Shown here: positions 39,228-47,931 of the stretch, piece by piece
Position numbering within the stretch: position 1 is the stretch's first letter
Layout of the letters: the number at the start of each line of letters is the position of its first letter
The notes under the pieces: model-generated
Told to the model about the DNA's origin: nothing
The model's input: only the letters and a program-made list of their open reading frames with translations
The model's database searches: none
IMG/VR virus record: IMGVR_UViG_3300042430_000133
Span: 1 to 64,000 of that record
Source: a virus
Length of the DNA: 64,000 nt
Reading direction: 5' to 3' (one strand)
Program-made: the position numbers and the translations under genes

Positions 39228-40232
39228 TTAAGACTTGTTTTGTCTAGCACGAATCATTGCTAGAATGTCTTGTGCTTTGTCACTTGAAGGTTGTGCTGTA
39301 GGAACCTTAATAGATTCGGCTGCTGCCATTGCATCTTCTTCCCATGGTGCTGAAGTTTCTGCTACGGGGGCGGTTGCGGGTGTGCCAGTTTCAGTGGACA
39401 CTGTTTGTTTTTCCGCGGTTGCTCCTGCAGGTGCCTCTAGTCCCCAAGGACGATAGTAACTACCCCAACGCTCTAAGTCATATGGTTGACCATCTACACT
39501 TGCGTCAAACATTTCTTTGATTACACGCAATTCTGCTTCGCCGGGACGCTTTGGCAAGAACTCTGCCAAATTATACAAGCCATGTGCTTCAATAGCGGCT
39601 TGCTCTGCTTCGGTCAATGCTGACTCTTTACGTGCCCAATTACTTGTTGAGTAATCAGCATAACCACCTTTACTTGTTTTCTTAATATTCAAATCAAGAC
39701 CACGCATAAAGTCTGTTGGCAATTCTTCCATCTCAGGATCCATCAAACTTGCTTTAATGATTGTAAAGATTTGTGGACTAATAATGAATCTACGAATTGG
39801 ATTAGCTGGTGTCTTGTCATCACCAATTGGATTCTGACGAACAAAACCTTGAAACAAATAACTGCGTTTCTTCCAGTATTTGTTTGCTAACTCTTTCAAT
39901 GTTTCATCTTTATACCAAGGACGAACTTCAGTTAAGATTGGGCATTGTGCTTTTGGATCATACATCTCAACGCAAGGTACTTGTACTTCAATACGTTTGA
40001 CATTAGGATCACCTTTAACTCCATTGAATGGAAGTTTAATAATCTGTCGTTCTACCCAGAAGTATGGGTTGTTGCTATCTGCATCAGGTAATAGACGCAT
40101 TGTGGCTGTTGTGCCTTCGTCCATATTCCAGTGGGGGTAGATAGAGTTGTCTGATTGTTTCTGTGTTGAACCAGAAGTTGATTTGTTTTCTTGTGCCGCA
40201 ATACGGGCACGAATTTCTGCTAATGATGCCAT
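39228..40232 (-). CDS. 32: Single-stranded DNA-binding protein (gp32-like)
   Basis: 334 aa (T4 gp32 301). The basic N-terminal region (MASLAEIRARIAAQENK) would mediate cooperative binding. The OB core includes FWVERQIIKLPFNGVKGDPN, a possible zinc site around VQVPCVEMYDPKAQCPILTEV and SYLFQGFVRQNPIG. The C-terminus is acidic/flexible (SAPWEEDAMAAAE). gp32 coats single-stranded DNA at forks and recombination sites. It has both an early-type and a late promoter and a leader of roughly 70-105 bases, reminiscent of the T4 gene 32 translational operator. Confidence 0.85.
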   Translation of the reverse strand: MASLAEIRARIAAQENKSTSGSTQKQSDNSIYPHWNMDEGTTATMRLLPDADSNNPYFWVERQIIKLPFNGVKGDPNVKRIEVQVPCVEMYDPKAQCPILTEVRPWYKDETLKELANKYWKKRSYLFQGFVRQNPIGDDKTPANPIRRFIISPQIFTIIKASLMDPEMEELPTDFMRGLDLNIKKTSKGGYADYSTSNWARKESALTEAEQAAIEAHGLYNLAEFLPKRPGEAELRVIKEMFDASVDGQPYDLERWGSYYRPWGLEAPAGATAEKQTVSTETGTPATAPVAETSAPWEEDAMAAAESIKVPTAQPSSDKAQDILAMIRARQNKS

Positions 40233-40310
40233 GATAAATTTCCTTATAAATTGAGATGGTCTCGTTTTTAATATTCGCCGCTTCCCTATGAAACGACTAA
40301 CATAAGAGTT

Positions 40311-40339
40311 AGTATAGCATGTCTAACTCTCAATGTCGA
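40311..40339 (-). promoter_or_regulatory. Sigma70-type promoter of gp32
   Basis: -35 TCGACA (40334-40339), 17-base spacer, -10 TATACT (40311-40316). It would give a leader of about 72 bases before the ATG at 40232. Confidence 0.6.
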
Positions 40340-40342
40340 TAG

Positions 40343-40350
40343 TATTTATC
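40343..40350 (-). promoter_or_regulatory. Late promoter box GATAAATA for gp32
   Basis: The minus strand reads AGGGATAAATACTATCG, about 110 bases before the gp32 ATG. It overlaps the sigma70 promoter region, allowing expression throughout infection. Confidence 0.65.
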
Positions 40351-40396
40351 CCTATTGTGGGTAAACACATTTTTTTGTATAGGTTTTTAACCCTTT

Positions 40397-41692
40397 TTAA
40401 ATGTATGGTAGCCCGATAATTTTATCCAACATACGTTCATATGTTTTATCTAGGCTTTCATTAAACAATTCTTGTTGAACTGGCTGTTCCCATAATTTCA
40501 TTTTAACATTATCTAACCAAAGTCTAACTTGTTCAGATGTTAATGGAGTCTTATCATTACCTAAATTATATAACAAAGGAACATATTGTTCTACTGTATC
40601 AGCTATTTGTTTATCGCTATAATCTTTTTCTGCTAAATCCTTAGCAAATCTTCCCTTAAACATAGCAAACAGTCCAGGCAAATGTTTAGTAATCCATTCA
40701 TTGTAATTAGGATTACGATATTGTTTAGACGGTTTAATATCATAACCTTCATTTATACTTTCTTGTACATTAGCTGAACTGGGCATGTTCTGTTGTTTTT
40801 GATTATTCACAAGCCAAGATATATCTGCTACCTTTTTATCTGGTGCTGAATTTGAGCTAGTCATTTTTTCAATATTCTGATTAATAAAATCTAAACTTTG
40901 ACTAATTTCAACCTTCATTTTACTAATATCTTCCGCATCTTGCATAATGCCGGCTCTTAACTCTCTTGATATCTCAAGTTCTTTATTCATGTCTGTACCA
41001 AACTTTTCAAGTTTATCAGAGGTAATTTTTTTATAATCACTGAAACTAGTCTTATATTCTTTAAATCTTAGTTCTTTAGCAGCCAATCTAGCTCTAGCAT
41101 CTTTGAGACCTCTTGCAACTTCATTATAATTAACTGTTGCATCATTTTCAATATCTCTTACCATATCTTGTAACTTCTTAACATCTTCTTTATCAGTTGA
41201 TTTATTTGTTTGCAACATTTTAACTTGAGAATTTAGTTCATTATATACTTTGGGATCCATTCCTGGTTTAGTTTTTAATGCTTCTAAATCTTTTTGAATT
41301 TTTTCTAATTCATCAGCACTAGCTTTTGCTTGTTGTTGTGTACCAGAACTACCGGTAGTTAACATACCACTAAGCTGTTTTAATCTAGCAACTTCTTTGT
41401 CAGTTTCAACAGATTGTTGTTCAAAATTTTGTAGTTCTTGACCCAAATCATTTACTACACTTCTTAGCCGTTCATTTTCACGTTTTTGAGTATCTATTAA
41501 ACTATTTTGCTTTGAATCAGTTGTTTCCTGATTTTGCATTTCATCTGCAATTAATAATATCATTGCCTGTTCTGAGGAATAGCCAGGATATTTGTTTCTA
41601 GCTCTATATATTAAATCTTTGTCAACCGGCAAAGCCCTAACAGAACCATCATCAGTTCTTGGGTTTTCATTTAATAATGATGCTATTTTCAT
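40397..41692 (-). CDS. Long coiled-coil virion/core protein with capsid-targeting-like leader
   Basis: 431 aa. The N-terminus MKIASLLNEN has an L-x-E site like prohead protease targets. Residues 50-280 are almost continuous coiled coil (QKRENERLRSVVNDLGQELQNFEQQ, LEKIQKDLEALKT, VKKLQDMVRDIEN). A second possible cleavage site QESINEGYD is near residue 320. The C-terminal 110 residues (YNEWITKHLPGLFAMFKGRFAKDL, LTSEQVRLWLDNVKMKLWEQP) form a separate helical domain. It overlaps the next upstream gene by ATGA. Coiled-coil architecture and putative cleavage sites suggest a prohead core or packaged internal protein; this is inference. Confidence 0.5.
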   Translation of the reverse strand: MKIASLLNENPRTDDGSVRALPVDKDLIYRARNKYPGYSSEQAMILLIADEMQNQETTDSKQNSLIDTQKRENERLRSVVNDLGQELQNFEQQSVETDKEVARLKQLSGMLTTGSSGTQQQAKASADELEKIQKDLEALKTKPGMDPKVYNELNSQVKMLQTNKSTDKEDVKKLQDMVRDIENDATVNYNEVARGLKDARARLAAKELRFKEYKTSFSDYKKITSDKLEKFGTDMNKELEISRELRAGIMQDAEDISKMKVEISQSLDFINQNIEKMTSSNSAPDKKVADISWLVNNQKQQNMPSSANVQESINEGYDIKPSKQYRNPNYNEWITKHLPGLFAMFKGRFAKDLAEKDYSDKQIADTVEQYVPLLYNLGNDKTPLTSEQVRLWLDNVKMKLWEQPVQQELFNESLDKTYERMLDKIIGLPYI

Positions 41693-43851
41693 TTTCTAAT
41701 TCCAGCAATATTTAATATTCTTGCTAAGTCATCTGAACCTTCAGCTACTGTTTCATTAGTTAACGGTGTATCTAATTTCTTAACAGGAGGTTTTGGAGTA
41801 GGATAATATGCAGATTTAGCACGTTTATCTGTACCCTTAATTTTAGGATTATCTACCCTAGGACTTACATGCTTCCATGGGTCAAGAGTATCTTTATCTT
41901 CGCCTTCACCAACTAGATCACCAATCGTTGCCGGCTTATTTGCTTTAGGACCTTTGTTACGCCATTGTCCTGCTTCACCCGTAGCATAGTCACCGGCGAA
42001 CTCATCTTCAGATATAGGTTCTTCTTTATCGCTATAATTAGCACGGATATTTTGCATTTTCTTTTCACTAGCATGGTCTTGTCCAGCTTTACGTAATGCA
42101 TCCATACCTTTTTTGCCATACTTCTTAATACCAAAAGATGCTTGTAATGCGCTTTCATCAACTTCATCTTCTTCAATAGTATTCATACGTTTCTTCAATG
42201 CAGACATACCAGCAGGACTAGTCATATTTTTCTCATCGGCTTTATCTAAATCTTGTTTAGTGACTTTCCAATCACCACCTTTTTCTTTACGATGAACTGC
42301 AGGCGTATTGATTTTCTGATCGGCTTGTTGTGCTGGATCTAACGCTTCTTCCATACTCATCAAATCTGATTCTTTCAAACCATTTTTTTGTAATATATTA
42401 GATAGTTGATATCTTATGCTTGTAACCATTTGCCTTGTGGGACTATCCATTTGTCCTTTAGATTGCAATTGTCCCAATTGGTCAATTAATTTTTTAAGTT
42501 CTTGTGAGTCATCATATGGAATTTTTAAGCTAGGTACTCGGTTGATATCGTAGCCAAACATTCTTGCTTCATCAACTGGCTTATCTTTTGGTTCAGGCTT
42601 CTTACCAGTTTGTGGAACACCTGCTGATTTTTGTAAATCTCTAATTAGGTCTTCTTCACTACCGCCACCTAATTTGTCAAATACTTTACTTCCAACTTTC
42701 TTAACGGTATCTAAGATGCCCTCATCTAACTCATCCTCTTCAGGTATTGCACCTGGATTACTTGACTGGGTATCTGATTCTTCTAAATCAAGTGAATCTA
42801 AATTGTCTTTATCAGTCTTTACATTATGATCCAATGTTTCTGCACCAGGGGCTTCAGTTAAACTATCAGCCCATTCGCTTAATTCATTAACTTCTTTCAT
42901 CTCAGCTACTTTTTTATGTAACTTACTCAATATTGGCATTACACTTTCAATACGTGGATCTAATGTTTCTTGTACAAACAACTCATTTAAATTGTTTTCT
43001 TCTGCCTCATCTTCCATTAATGGAGGAATATATGATTCAAAGTACGCATTGTATCCACGTGCGCCACGCATCTTACTTAATGATTCTCTTAAACTTTGAT
43101 AATGATTAATACCTTCATTAACTAATTGTTGTGCTGATTCGTTGAATTGATTATTACGTGTAGCACGAACAAATCCTGCCATCTTTTGATATTCTTCACA
43201 TAAGCTACCAATATGATTCCAACGGTCATCATGCGGTAAACCACCTTCAGCTAAATGACGGGCATATATCTGAGCAATACCTGGCTTAGTTGTAGGAGCA
43301 AGAATTCTTTCACCCTGTGTATTCTCTAAGAAGATACGGTTTACATTACGATAACGTTGTTCACCTTCTTCAATTTGACGACTATGTTCAATAACAATCT
43401 TAACTGTTGGAATATTGTCGTTATAACTAGCTTTCTTACCCATTGGATAGTAGCCTTCTGATATTCTTTCTTGCTTTTTCATATGTTCCCTTTTTGCCAT
43501 ATCATATTTTAAATGGTCTCTGTTTTTAACTTCAAAACTCAATTGGTGTTGCTGTGAGAAACGTTTTAGATGATTCAATAGTTTATACCACGAATCATCA
43601 CCGCCGTTATTTTCTTTTTCGCTGTTAGCAACATCATCACCAAAATAGATTACTAACTTGTGTAATCCATCAATAGATGCTGTTACTGTACCGTATTCTT
43701 CTCCGTCTTTAGTAAACTTAAACTGAAAGACTTCTGCTTCTTCTGGGACTGGAATTTCCTTACCCGAAGTATCCAATAGTGTAGGGGCATACCCTCTACT
43801 ACGTAATAGCTCAAATAATGAGCGGTTGATTGATTCTTGATTTTTAGCCAT
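41689..43851 (-). CDS. Large head-associated protein with multiple prohead-protease-like sites
   Basis: 720 aa. An N-terminal domain (1-130) with FQFKFTKDGEEYGTVTASIDGLHKLVIYFGDD is followed by a conserved-looking segment KKQERISEGYYPMGKKASY and IEEGEQRYRNVNRIFLENTQGERILAPTTKPGIAQIYARHLAEGG. The rest is charged and disordered, with repeated I/L/V-x-E-(G/A/D) sites: RISEG, LDEGI, TVAEG, LVGEG. T4 gp21 cuts at I/L-x-E. Located after terminase, it may be a core or internal protein processed in the head. A late box is only four bases from the ATG and there is no Shine-Dalgarno, predicting a leaderless mRNA. Confidence 0.55.
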   Translation of the reverse strand: MAKNQESINRSLFELLRSRGYAPTLLDTSGKEIPVPEEAEVFQFKFTKDGEEYGTVTASIDGLHKLVIYFGDDVANSEKENNGGDDSWYKLLNHLKRFSQQHQLSFEVKNRDHLKYDMAKREHMKKQERISEGYYPMGKKASYNDNIPTVKIVIEHSRQIEEGEQRYRNVNRIFLENTQGERILAPTTKPGIAQIYARHLAEGGLPHDDRWNHIGSLCEEYQKMAGFVRATRNNQFNESAQQLVNEGINHYQSLRESLSKMRGARGYNAYFESYIPPLMEDEAEENNLNELFVQETLDPRIESVMPILSKLHKKVAEMKEVNELSEWADSLTEAPGAETLDHNVKTDKDNLDSLDLEESDTQSSNPGAIPEEDELDEGILDTVKKVGSKVFDKLGGGSEEDLIRDLQKSAGVPQTGKKPEPKDKPVDEARMFGYDINRVPSLKIPYDDSQELKKLIDQLGQLQSKGQMDSPTRQMVTSIRYQLSNILQKNGLKESDLMSMEEALDPAQQADQKINTPAVHRKEKGGDWKVTKQDLDKADEKNMTSPAGMSALKKRMNTIEEDEVDESALQASFGIKKYGKKGMDALRKAGQDHASEKKMQNIRANYSDKEEPISEDEFAGDYATGEAGQWRNKGPKANKPATIGDLVGEGEDKDTLDPWKHVSPRVDNPKIKGTDKRAKSAYYPTPKPPVKKLDTPLTNETVAEGSDDLARILNIAGIRK

Positions 43852-43855
43852 ATTG

Positions 43856-43863
43856 TATTTATC
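43856..43863 (-). promoter_or_regulatory. Late promoter box GATAAATA, four bases before ATG
   Basis: The minus strand reads GATAAATACAATATGGC. Transcription is predicted to begin at the ATG at 43851. Confidence 0.7.
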
Positions 43864-43872
43864 TTTTACCTC

Positions 43873-45420
43873 TTAGCTTATGACCGCAAAGAAGGGCAAT
43901 GGAGCTATGTATTCATCATGGTCACGAATCTGTGTCTCTAAATTCACATGATAATCACTTAAATGCTGTAACATACGTGTAACTAACAAACTAGCCATAA
44001 TCAAATCGTCTGTATCCCCGATTTTAGCGGCATAGCTTCCGCCGTGTGCGACAAACGCTTTTAGTTCACTTATAAGACTACGACTATTTACAGTCATTTT
44101 CTTGCTCTCAACCAATGTTTTAAACTTAGCACAACTTGCTAGTTTGCTTTTATTAGTTGTATTAAATCCTCTACGTCCTTTGCCTGCTTCGCTAATAAAG
44201 ATACCCGGGATATTACTTTCCCCGTATTCGTTTAATGATATGATAGCGGCTTCCCCAATTCCATTACATTCAATAGAATAGTAGATGTTGTTTGGTTCGT
44301 TTGTACATTCTGCTATATATTTGCTTATCTGTGCTAATAGTTTAATCTGACTTGGGATATCCGTTTTATTATGTTTCCATTCACCTACTTGTGTAGTAGT
44401 ATTTGCTTCAAAGATTTGTATGGCTGACGGGTCACCACCTGTACCTAAGCTTGGGTCTAATCCTACACAATAAATATTACCCTTCTTAGGCTTTTCATAC
44501 CAACGTACTTGTCCTATACGACTTACAGGTTCTATACCTTCCATGGCTATCAATGTATTTGGATTAATCAATGTCTCATCAGCAATAATGAACTCGCACC
44601 CAATTTCTCGGTTAAAACGATCATCGCCGAGCTGTGCTTTTATTTCATCAGCCCACTTTTGATCTCGTCCTGGTTGTTCACTCCAATGCGCTCTATATGC
44701 TCTGAAGCCGTTAACACCTATTTCTGTTGTGTTACCAAAATCATCTTCGGTCTTGTTAGCACCCTTCCAAATATAAGCAAATTGATCCTCGTCACTGTTT
44801 GGTGTGCTTGTGATAATAGCTTTACCACCTGTTGACAATGTTGGTGTTATAGCTGTCCAGAATTCTTTAGCAATACTTGGTCTAACGAATGCAAACTCGT
44901 CCAAATATAATAGTGTAATAGACATACCACGACCTGTATTTTCAGTAGTTGTTGCACTTACAATACGACTACCATTCTCAAAGTCTAATGATCCTTTGTT
45001 GTATGTTGTTACACCAGCTTTAATATGATCGGGGCAGTTTTCATATGCATAACGAATACGTTGCATAATCTCCTGAGCACCTGTATATTTGTGTGCCGCA
45101 ACCAAGATAGTACTGTCTGGTACAAACATGGCGTACCAGAGTAAGTATCCTGCGGCTGAAGTTGACTTACCAGATTGACGAGGCATCAAGCTGATACTAT
45201 AACGATAGTTGTGATATGTTTCAATCAATCGTTTTTGATAGGGCCAAGGATGATAAACCATACTACCTTTAGTAGGGTGTTGTATCATAAAGAAGTTATC
45301 CATAAAATATAGATAACCTGTATCTGGGTCACAGCATTTAATAAAATCCTGTAGTTCTTTATCAGTTTTAAAAACTGTTTTAGTATAGGGATTCTTTACT
45401 AGTGAAGGTGTATTACTCAT
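43873..45420 (-). CDS. 17: Terminase large subunit (gp17-like)
   Basis: 515 aa (T4 gp17 610). The ATPase domain has an adenine-binding YHPWPYQKRLIETY, Walker A SLMPRQSGKS (77-86), Walker B LLYLDEFAF (170-178, D174/E175) and the coupling motif ITSTPNS. The nuclease domain has VGLDPSLGTGGDPSA (first catalytic Asp), SIECNGIG and IGDTDDLIMASL near the C-terminus. It packages and cuts the concatemeric genome at the portal. TATAAATA sits six bases before the ATG with no ribosome-binding site, and an upstream terminator isolates it from the methyltransferase gene. Confidence 0.92.
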   Translation of the reverse strand: MSNTPSLVKNPYTKTVFKTDKELQDFIKCCDPDTGYLYFMDNFFMIQHPTKGSMVYHPWPYQKRLIETYHNYRYSISLMPRQSGKSTSAAGYLLWYAMFVPDSTILVAAHKYTGAQEIMQRIRYAYENCPDHIKAGVTTYNKGSLDFENGSRIVSATTTENTGRGMSITLLYLDEFAFVRPSIAKEFWTAITPTLSTGGKAIITSTPNSDEDQFAYIWKGANKTEDDFGNTTEIGVNGFRAYRAHWSEQPGRDQKWADEIKAQLGDDRFNREIGCEFIIADETLINPNTLIAMEGIEPVSRIGQVRWYEKPKKGNIYCVGLDPSLGTGGDPSAIQIFEANTTTQVGEWKHNKTDIPSQIKLLAQISKYIAECTNEPNNIYYSIECNGIGEAAIISLNEYGESNIPGIFISEAGKGRRGFNTTNKSKLASCAKFKTLVESKKMTVNSRSLISELKAFVAHGGSYAAKIGDTDDLIMASLLVTRMLQHLSDYHVNLETQIRDHDEYIAPLPFFAVIS

Positions 45421-45426
45421 AATAAG

Positions 45427-45434
45427 TATTTATA
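45427..45434 (-). promoter_or_regulatory. Late promoter box TATAAATA for terminase, leaderless
   Basis: A perfect T4 late consensus, TATAAATACTTATT, directly precedes the ATG at 45420. Six bases separate box and start. Confidence 0.75.
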
Positions 45435-45455
45435 TGAGCAATTTAATAATGGTAT

Positions 45456-45480
45456 TAAAAAAGCACTCCTAAGAGTGCTT
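45456..45480 (-). terminator. Rho-independent terminator after methyltransferase
   Basis: Inverted repeat AAGCACTC/GAGTGCTT with loop CTAA, followed on the minus strand by T6. It ends the transcript five bases after the stop at 45485. Confidence 0.85.
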
Positions 45481-45484
45481 GATG

Positions 45485-46180
45485 TTATTTGATATCTAAT
45501 GGTCTAGCTTTAGTAGCAACAACACAATAGTATTTTTCTTTCATTGCTAATGGCTTATCCGGATCTTCTGAATTAGGAGAACTTAACTCAAATTCAAAGT
45601 TATCAAACTTGTTAACTGCAAAACCAGTACGATCTAATAATGCAGCCAATTGTTGTTCACCTAAAATACTATAATGGTTTAGATTCCATTCGTGTTTACG
45701 CTGAGTATCGGGTGCAGGAACTTCAATATACAATTTACCACCTTGTTTCAATACACGATTATATTCCATCAAACTAAAGATAGGATATGGACTATGTTCC
45801 AATGCATGACGTAAAAAGATAAAATCAACACTTTCATCAAAATAACCTTCTTTTTGTGGTAAGAAACTCAAGTCATATGTTTTAATAGTATGACCCTTAG
45901 CCTCACAAATTTTTATGTCGCCCGGGCTTAGTGTTACACCGATAACATCAGTATATTCCCGTTCTTTCATCTCATCTAAGAAATAACCAGGACCGCAACC
46001 CAAGTCTAAGATTTTAGCATCCTTTGGAATATTTAGTGGGTCAATATATTGATTTACTACTTGAGAAGTAAGTTGTTTATGAAACTGACTATCACCTTCT
46101 TCATATATATGGGCTGTATAAAGCCATTCGTTGTAAAATTTTAATTTGAGTAAATCTAGCGTGTTATTGATATCAATCAT
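45485..46180 (-). CDS. Class I SAM-dependent methyltransferase
   Basis: 231 aa. SAM-binding motif I is ILDLGCGPGYFLDEM (about 57-71), followed by VIGVTLSPGDI, YDLSFLP and the motif FIFLRHALEHSPYP, then LKQGGKLYIEVPAPD. The C-terminal LLDRTGFAVNKFDNFEFEL is typical of Methyltransf_11/23 small-molecule or sugar methyltransferases. There is no (S/T)PPY DNA motif, so a sugar, lipid or protein substrate is likely, possibly linked to the sugar-modification genes at 48.9-51.9 kb. AGGA precedes the ATG. Confidence 0.8.
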   Translation of the reverse strand: MIDINNTLDLLKLKFYNEWLYTAHIYEEGDSQFHKQLTSQVVNQYIDPLNIPKDAKILDLGCGPGYFLDEMKEREYTDVIGVTLSPGDIKICEAKGHTIKTYDLSFLPQKEGYFDESVDFIFLRHALEHSPYPIFSLMEYNRVLKQGGKLYIEVPAPDTQRKHEWNLNHYSILGEQQLAALLDRTGFAVNKFDNFEFELSSPNSEDPDKPLAMKEKYYCVVATKARPLDIK

Positions 46181-46232
46181 TCTGAATCCTGTAATTTGAT
46201 ATAATTACTTATTCACAAAATGAGTGGTCAAA

Positions 46233-46607
46233 TTATTTTCTTTTATAGCCTTTAAAAGGTTTAACAGTGCTTTGAGTGTTTGTGCCATCTAATTCTTTAC
46301 TTTTCAAATCACCTTTATTTAAATCGTGATAATCAGATCCTGCAGCCTTGTATGCCATCAGTAACATATCTTGTTCTTGCTGAGTATAAGGTACTGCAAT
46401 ATTATATCTTCCAGCCCAACTTTCACCGTCCATATTTGGTACAAAAGTTCCATCGGTTGCGGCCGCTGCCATCATAATTCTATTCAATTCATATATCCGA
46501 TCAGCCGCGTTGTTATCACGAAATTTATGTAACCCTTTTGTGGCCATTTGTTTTCTATTTCCTATTTTTCCGATTTTAGATTCGGATACAAATTCATTTG
46601 CTCTCAT
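46233..46607 (-). CDS. Short protein with capsid-targeting-like leader and FKGYKRK C-terminus
   Basis: 124 aa. The N-terminus MRANEFVSES matches the MRAxEFxxE leader seen in 3500-4381 and 46604-47011, with a V-x-E site. Residues 15-105 (QMATKGLHKFRDNNAADRIYELNRIMMAAAATDGTF, SWAGRYNIAVPYTQQEQDMLLMAYKAAGSDYHD) form a conserved helical domain. It ends VKPFKGYKRK, almost identical to the end of the neighbouring gene's protein. This suggests packaging into the head with later cleavage of the leader. The start overlaps the upstream stop by ATGA. Confidence 0.6.
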   Translation of the reverse strand: MRANEFVSESKIGKIGNRKQMATKGLHKFRDNNAADRIYELNRIMMAAAATDGTFVPNMDGESWAGRYNIAVPYTQQEQDMLLMAYKAAGSDYHDLNKGDLKSKELDGTNTQSTVKPFKGYKRK

Positions 46608-47011
46608 TTTCTTTTGTATCCTTTGAATCCTTTAATCGGTGACTGAGTTAATGTATCGTCCATCTCATCACTTTTAGGAGTACTTACCATTTTTTTACCA
46701 GATTTTCCAACTTTCTTTAATGCTTGGTCAATAGTTTTACCAAGTTCTGTATCAAACTCAGATGACACAACCTGATGTTCTCCCCAACTACTTTCTGCTC
46801 TAAACTCCGGCTCAAATCCATTCTTTACATTATCGTTGCCACCTTCGCCCCTGACTGCGGCAATCGCTACACCAAAACGATATAAATCATAGAAGTCATT
46901 GTTCTTTAACTCTGGAATAACATACGTGTTAGGTAGGGACATAGTTGCTAAATCTAAACCATCGTGTACTTTACTCAATGTTGTTTCAGTAATAAATTCT
47001 TTTGCTCTCAT
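46604..47011 (-). CDS. Short protein with capsid-targeting-like leader and FKGYKRK C-terminus (sister)
   Basis: 135 aa. The leader MRAKEFITET contains an I-x-E protease-type site. The body (SKVHDGLDLATMSLPNTYVIPELKNNDFYDLYRFGVAIAAVRGEGG, FRAESSWGEHQVVSSEFDTELGKTIDQALKKVGK) differs from the neighbouring protein, but the final IKGFKGYKRK is shared. The shared ends with different centres suggest a leader and basic tail for packaging attached to different payload domains. TAATG couples it to the upstream virion gene. Function unknown. Confidence 0.6.
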   Translation of the reverse strand: MRAKEFITETTLSKVHDGLDLATMSLPNTYVIPELKNNDFYDLYRFGVAIAAVRGEGGNDNVKNGFEPEFRAESSWGEHQVVSSEFDTELGKTIDQALKKVGKSGKKMVSTPKSDEMDDTLTQSPIKGFKGYKRK

Positions 47012-47901
47012 TAAGATTCCGTTGTTAATATTACGCCGTCTTCGGTACCCATTAGATATCCATTAGCATACCCATCTAATGCAATATCTACACCAACTGT
47101 AACAACTGCTTCTGGATATGTTATTACTGCTGATATAAAATGTTCTAAATATGCATTAACTAATGGATTAATCATAACTCTAACATTACTACCAGATACA
47201 TCCATATCATATCTACAAATAGCATTACCTTCAAATAACGTAGAATGTCCGCTAAATCTTACTCCAGCAAGATTATTAGTGATACTTGCGGTTAATGTAA
47301 TATCCTGCATGTCAGGAGTTCCTTCATCACTTGAACGGATTTGAAATTCACCTTGATAAAAACGTGCTATAGGTACTTCAAATATAACTTGATTTGCGGA
47401 AAGACCTGTTGTATATGCAGTTGATGTTGTTGTACTAGTTAAAAATAAATTACTAAAATTATTATTAATCTTATAGAAAGCGGTTCTTAACGGATCACCG
47501 TTACCATCATTAGGTGTCTCTCCAATATTAATATATTCTTGATTGCCATATGGACCAAATGTTAATATATTATTTGACGATTCTACAGTAGTTAAGGCTA
47601 AAGCTGTACTAGTGGAAACTGTTGGTTTTGTAACTCTTTGTTTTTGTCTGATAAGTACAGGATTATTAGCTCTGCTGTCAAATTTATTAGTAATATACAC
47701 ATTACCAATATTAAGATTATTGGTATTGCCTGTTGGTGTGGATTGGTTTGTAGAATTAATTACTTCTACTAGAGTAGAACTAGCAGAATTACTTGTAGGA
47801 AAAGAAAACAAATTATTAGCTACATTAGCAAAAGCCGTACTTAATGGATCTGCATTACCACTAGTGGGCATACTGTTTGCATTAGTAAATTCTTGTGACA
47901 T
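47011..47901 (-). CDS. Virion protein with two INIGxxPNDGxGDPL-type modules
   Basis: 296 aa from ATG 47901; an ATG at 47964 lies upstream of the late box and is rejected. Residues 4-34 (FTNANSMPTSGNADPLSTAF then NNLFSF) and about 110-145 (YINIGETPNDGNGDPLRTAFYKINNNFSNLF) are two copies of a module common in tail fibre and baseplate proteins of T4-like phages. The C-terminal part is beta-rich (ITLTASITNNLAGVRFSGHS, VVTVGVDIALDGYANGYLM). The late box is at 47924-47931 with AGGA near the ATG. Confidence 0.6.
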   Translation of the reverse strand: MSQEFTNANSMPTSGNADPLSTAFANVANNLFSFPTSNSASSTLVEVINSTNQSTPTGNTNNLNIGNVYITNKFDSRANNPVLIRQKQRVTKPTVSTSTALALTTVESSNNILTFGPYGNQEYINIGETPNDGNGDPLRTAFYKINNNFSNLFLTSTTTSTAYTTGLSANQVIFEVPIARFYQGEFQIRSSDEGTPDMQDITLTASITNNLAGVRFSGHSTLFEGNAICRYDMDVSGSNVRVMINPLVNAYLEHFISAVITYPEAVVTVGVDIALDGYANGYLMGTEDGVILTTES

Positions 47902-47923
47902 GTAAAATCCTAAACCTATATAG

Positions 47924-47931
47924 TATTTATC
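47924..47931 (-). promoter_or_regulatory. Late promoter box GATAAATA for virion operon 46233-47901
   Basis: The minus strand reads TTTTGATAAATACTATATAGG. It overlaps the stop codon of the upstream lipoprotein gene. Confidence 0.7.
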
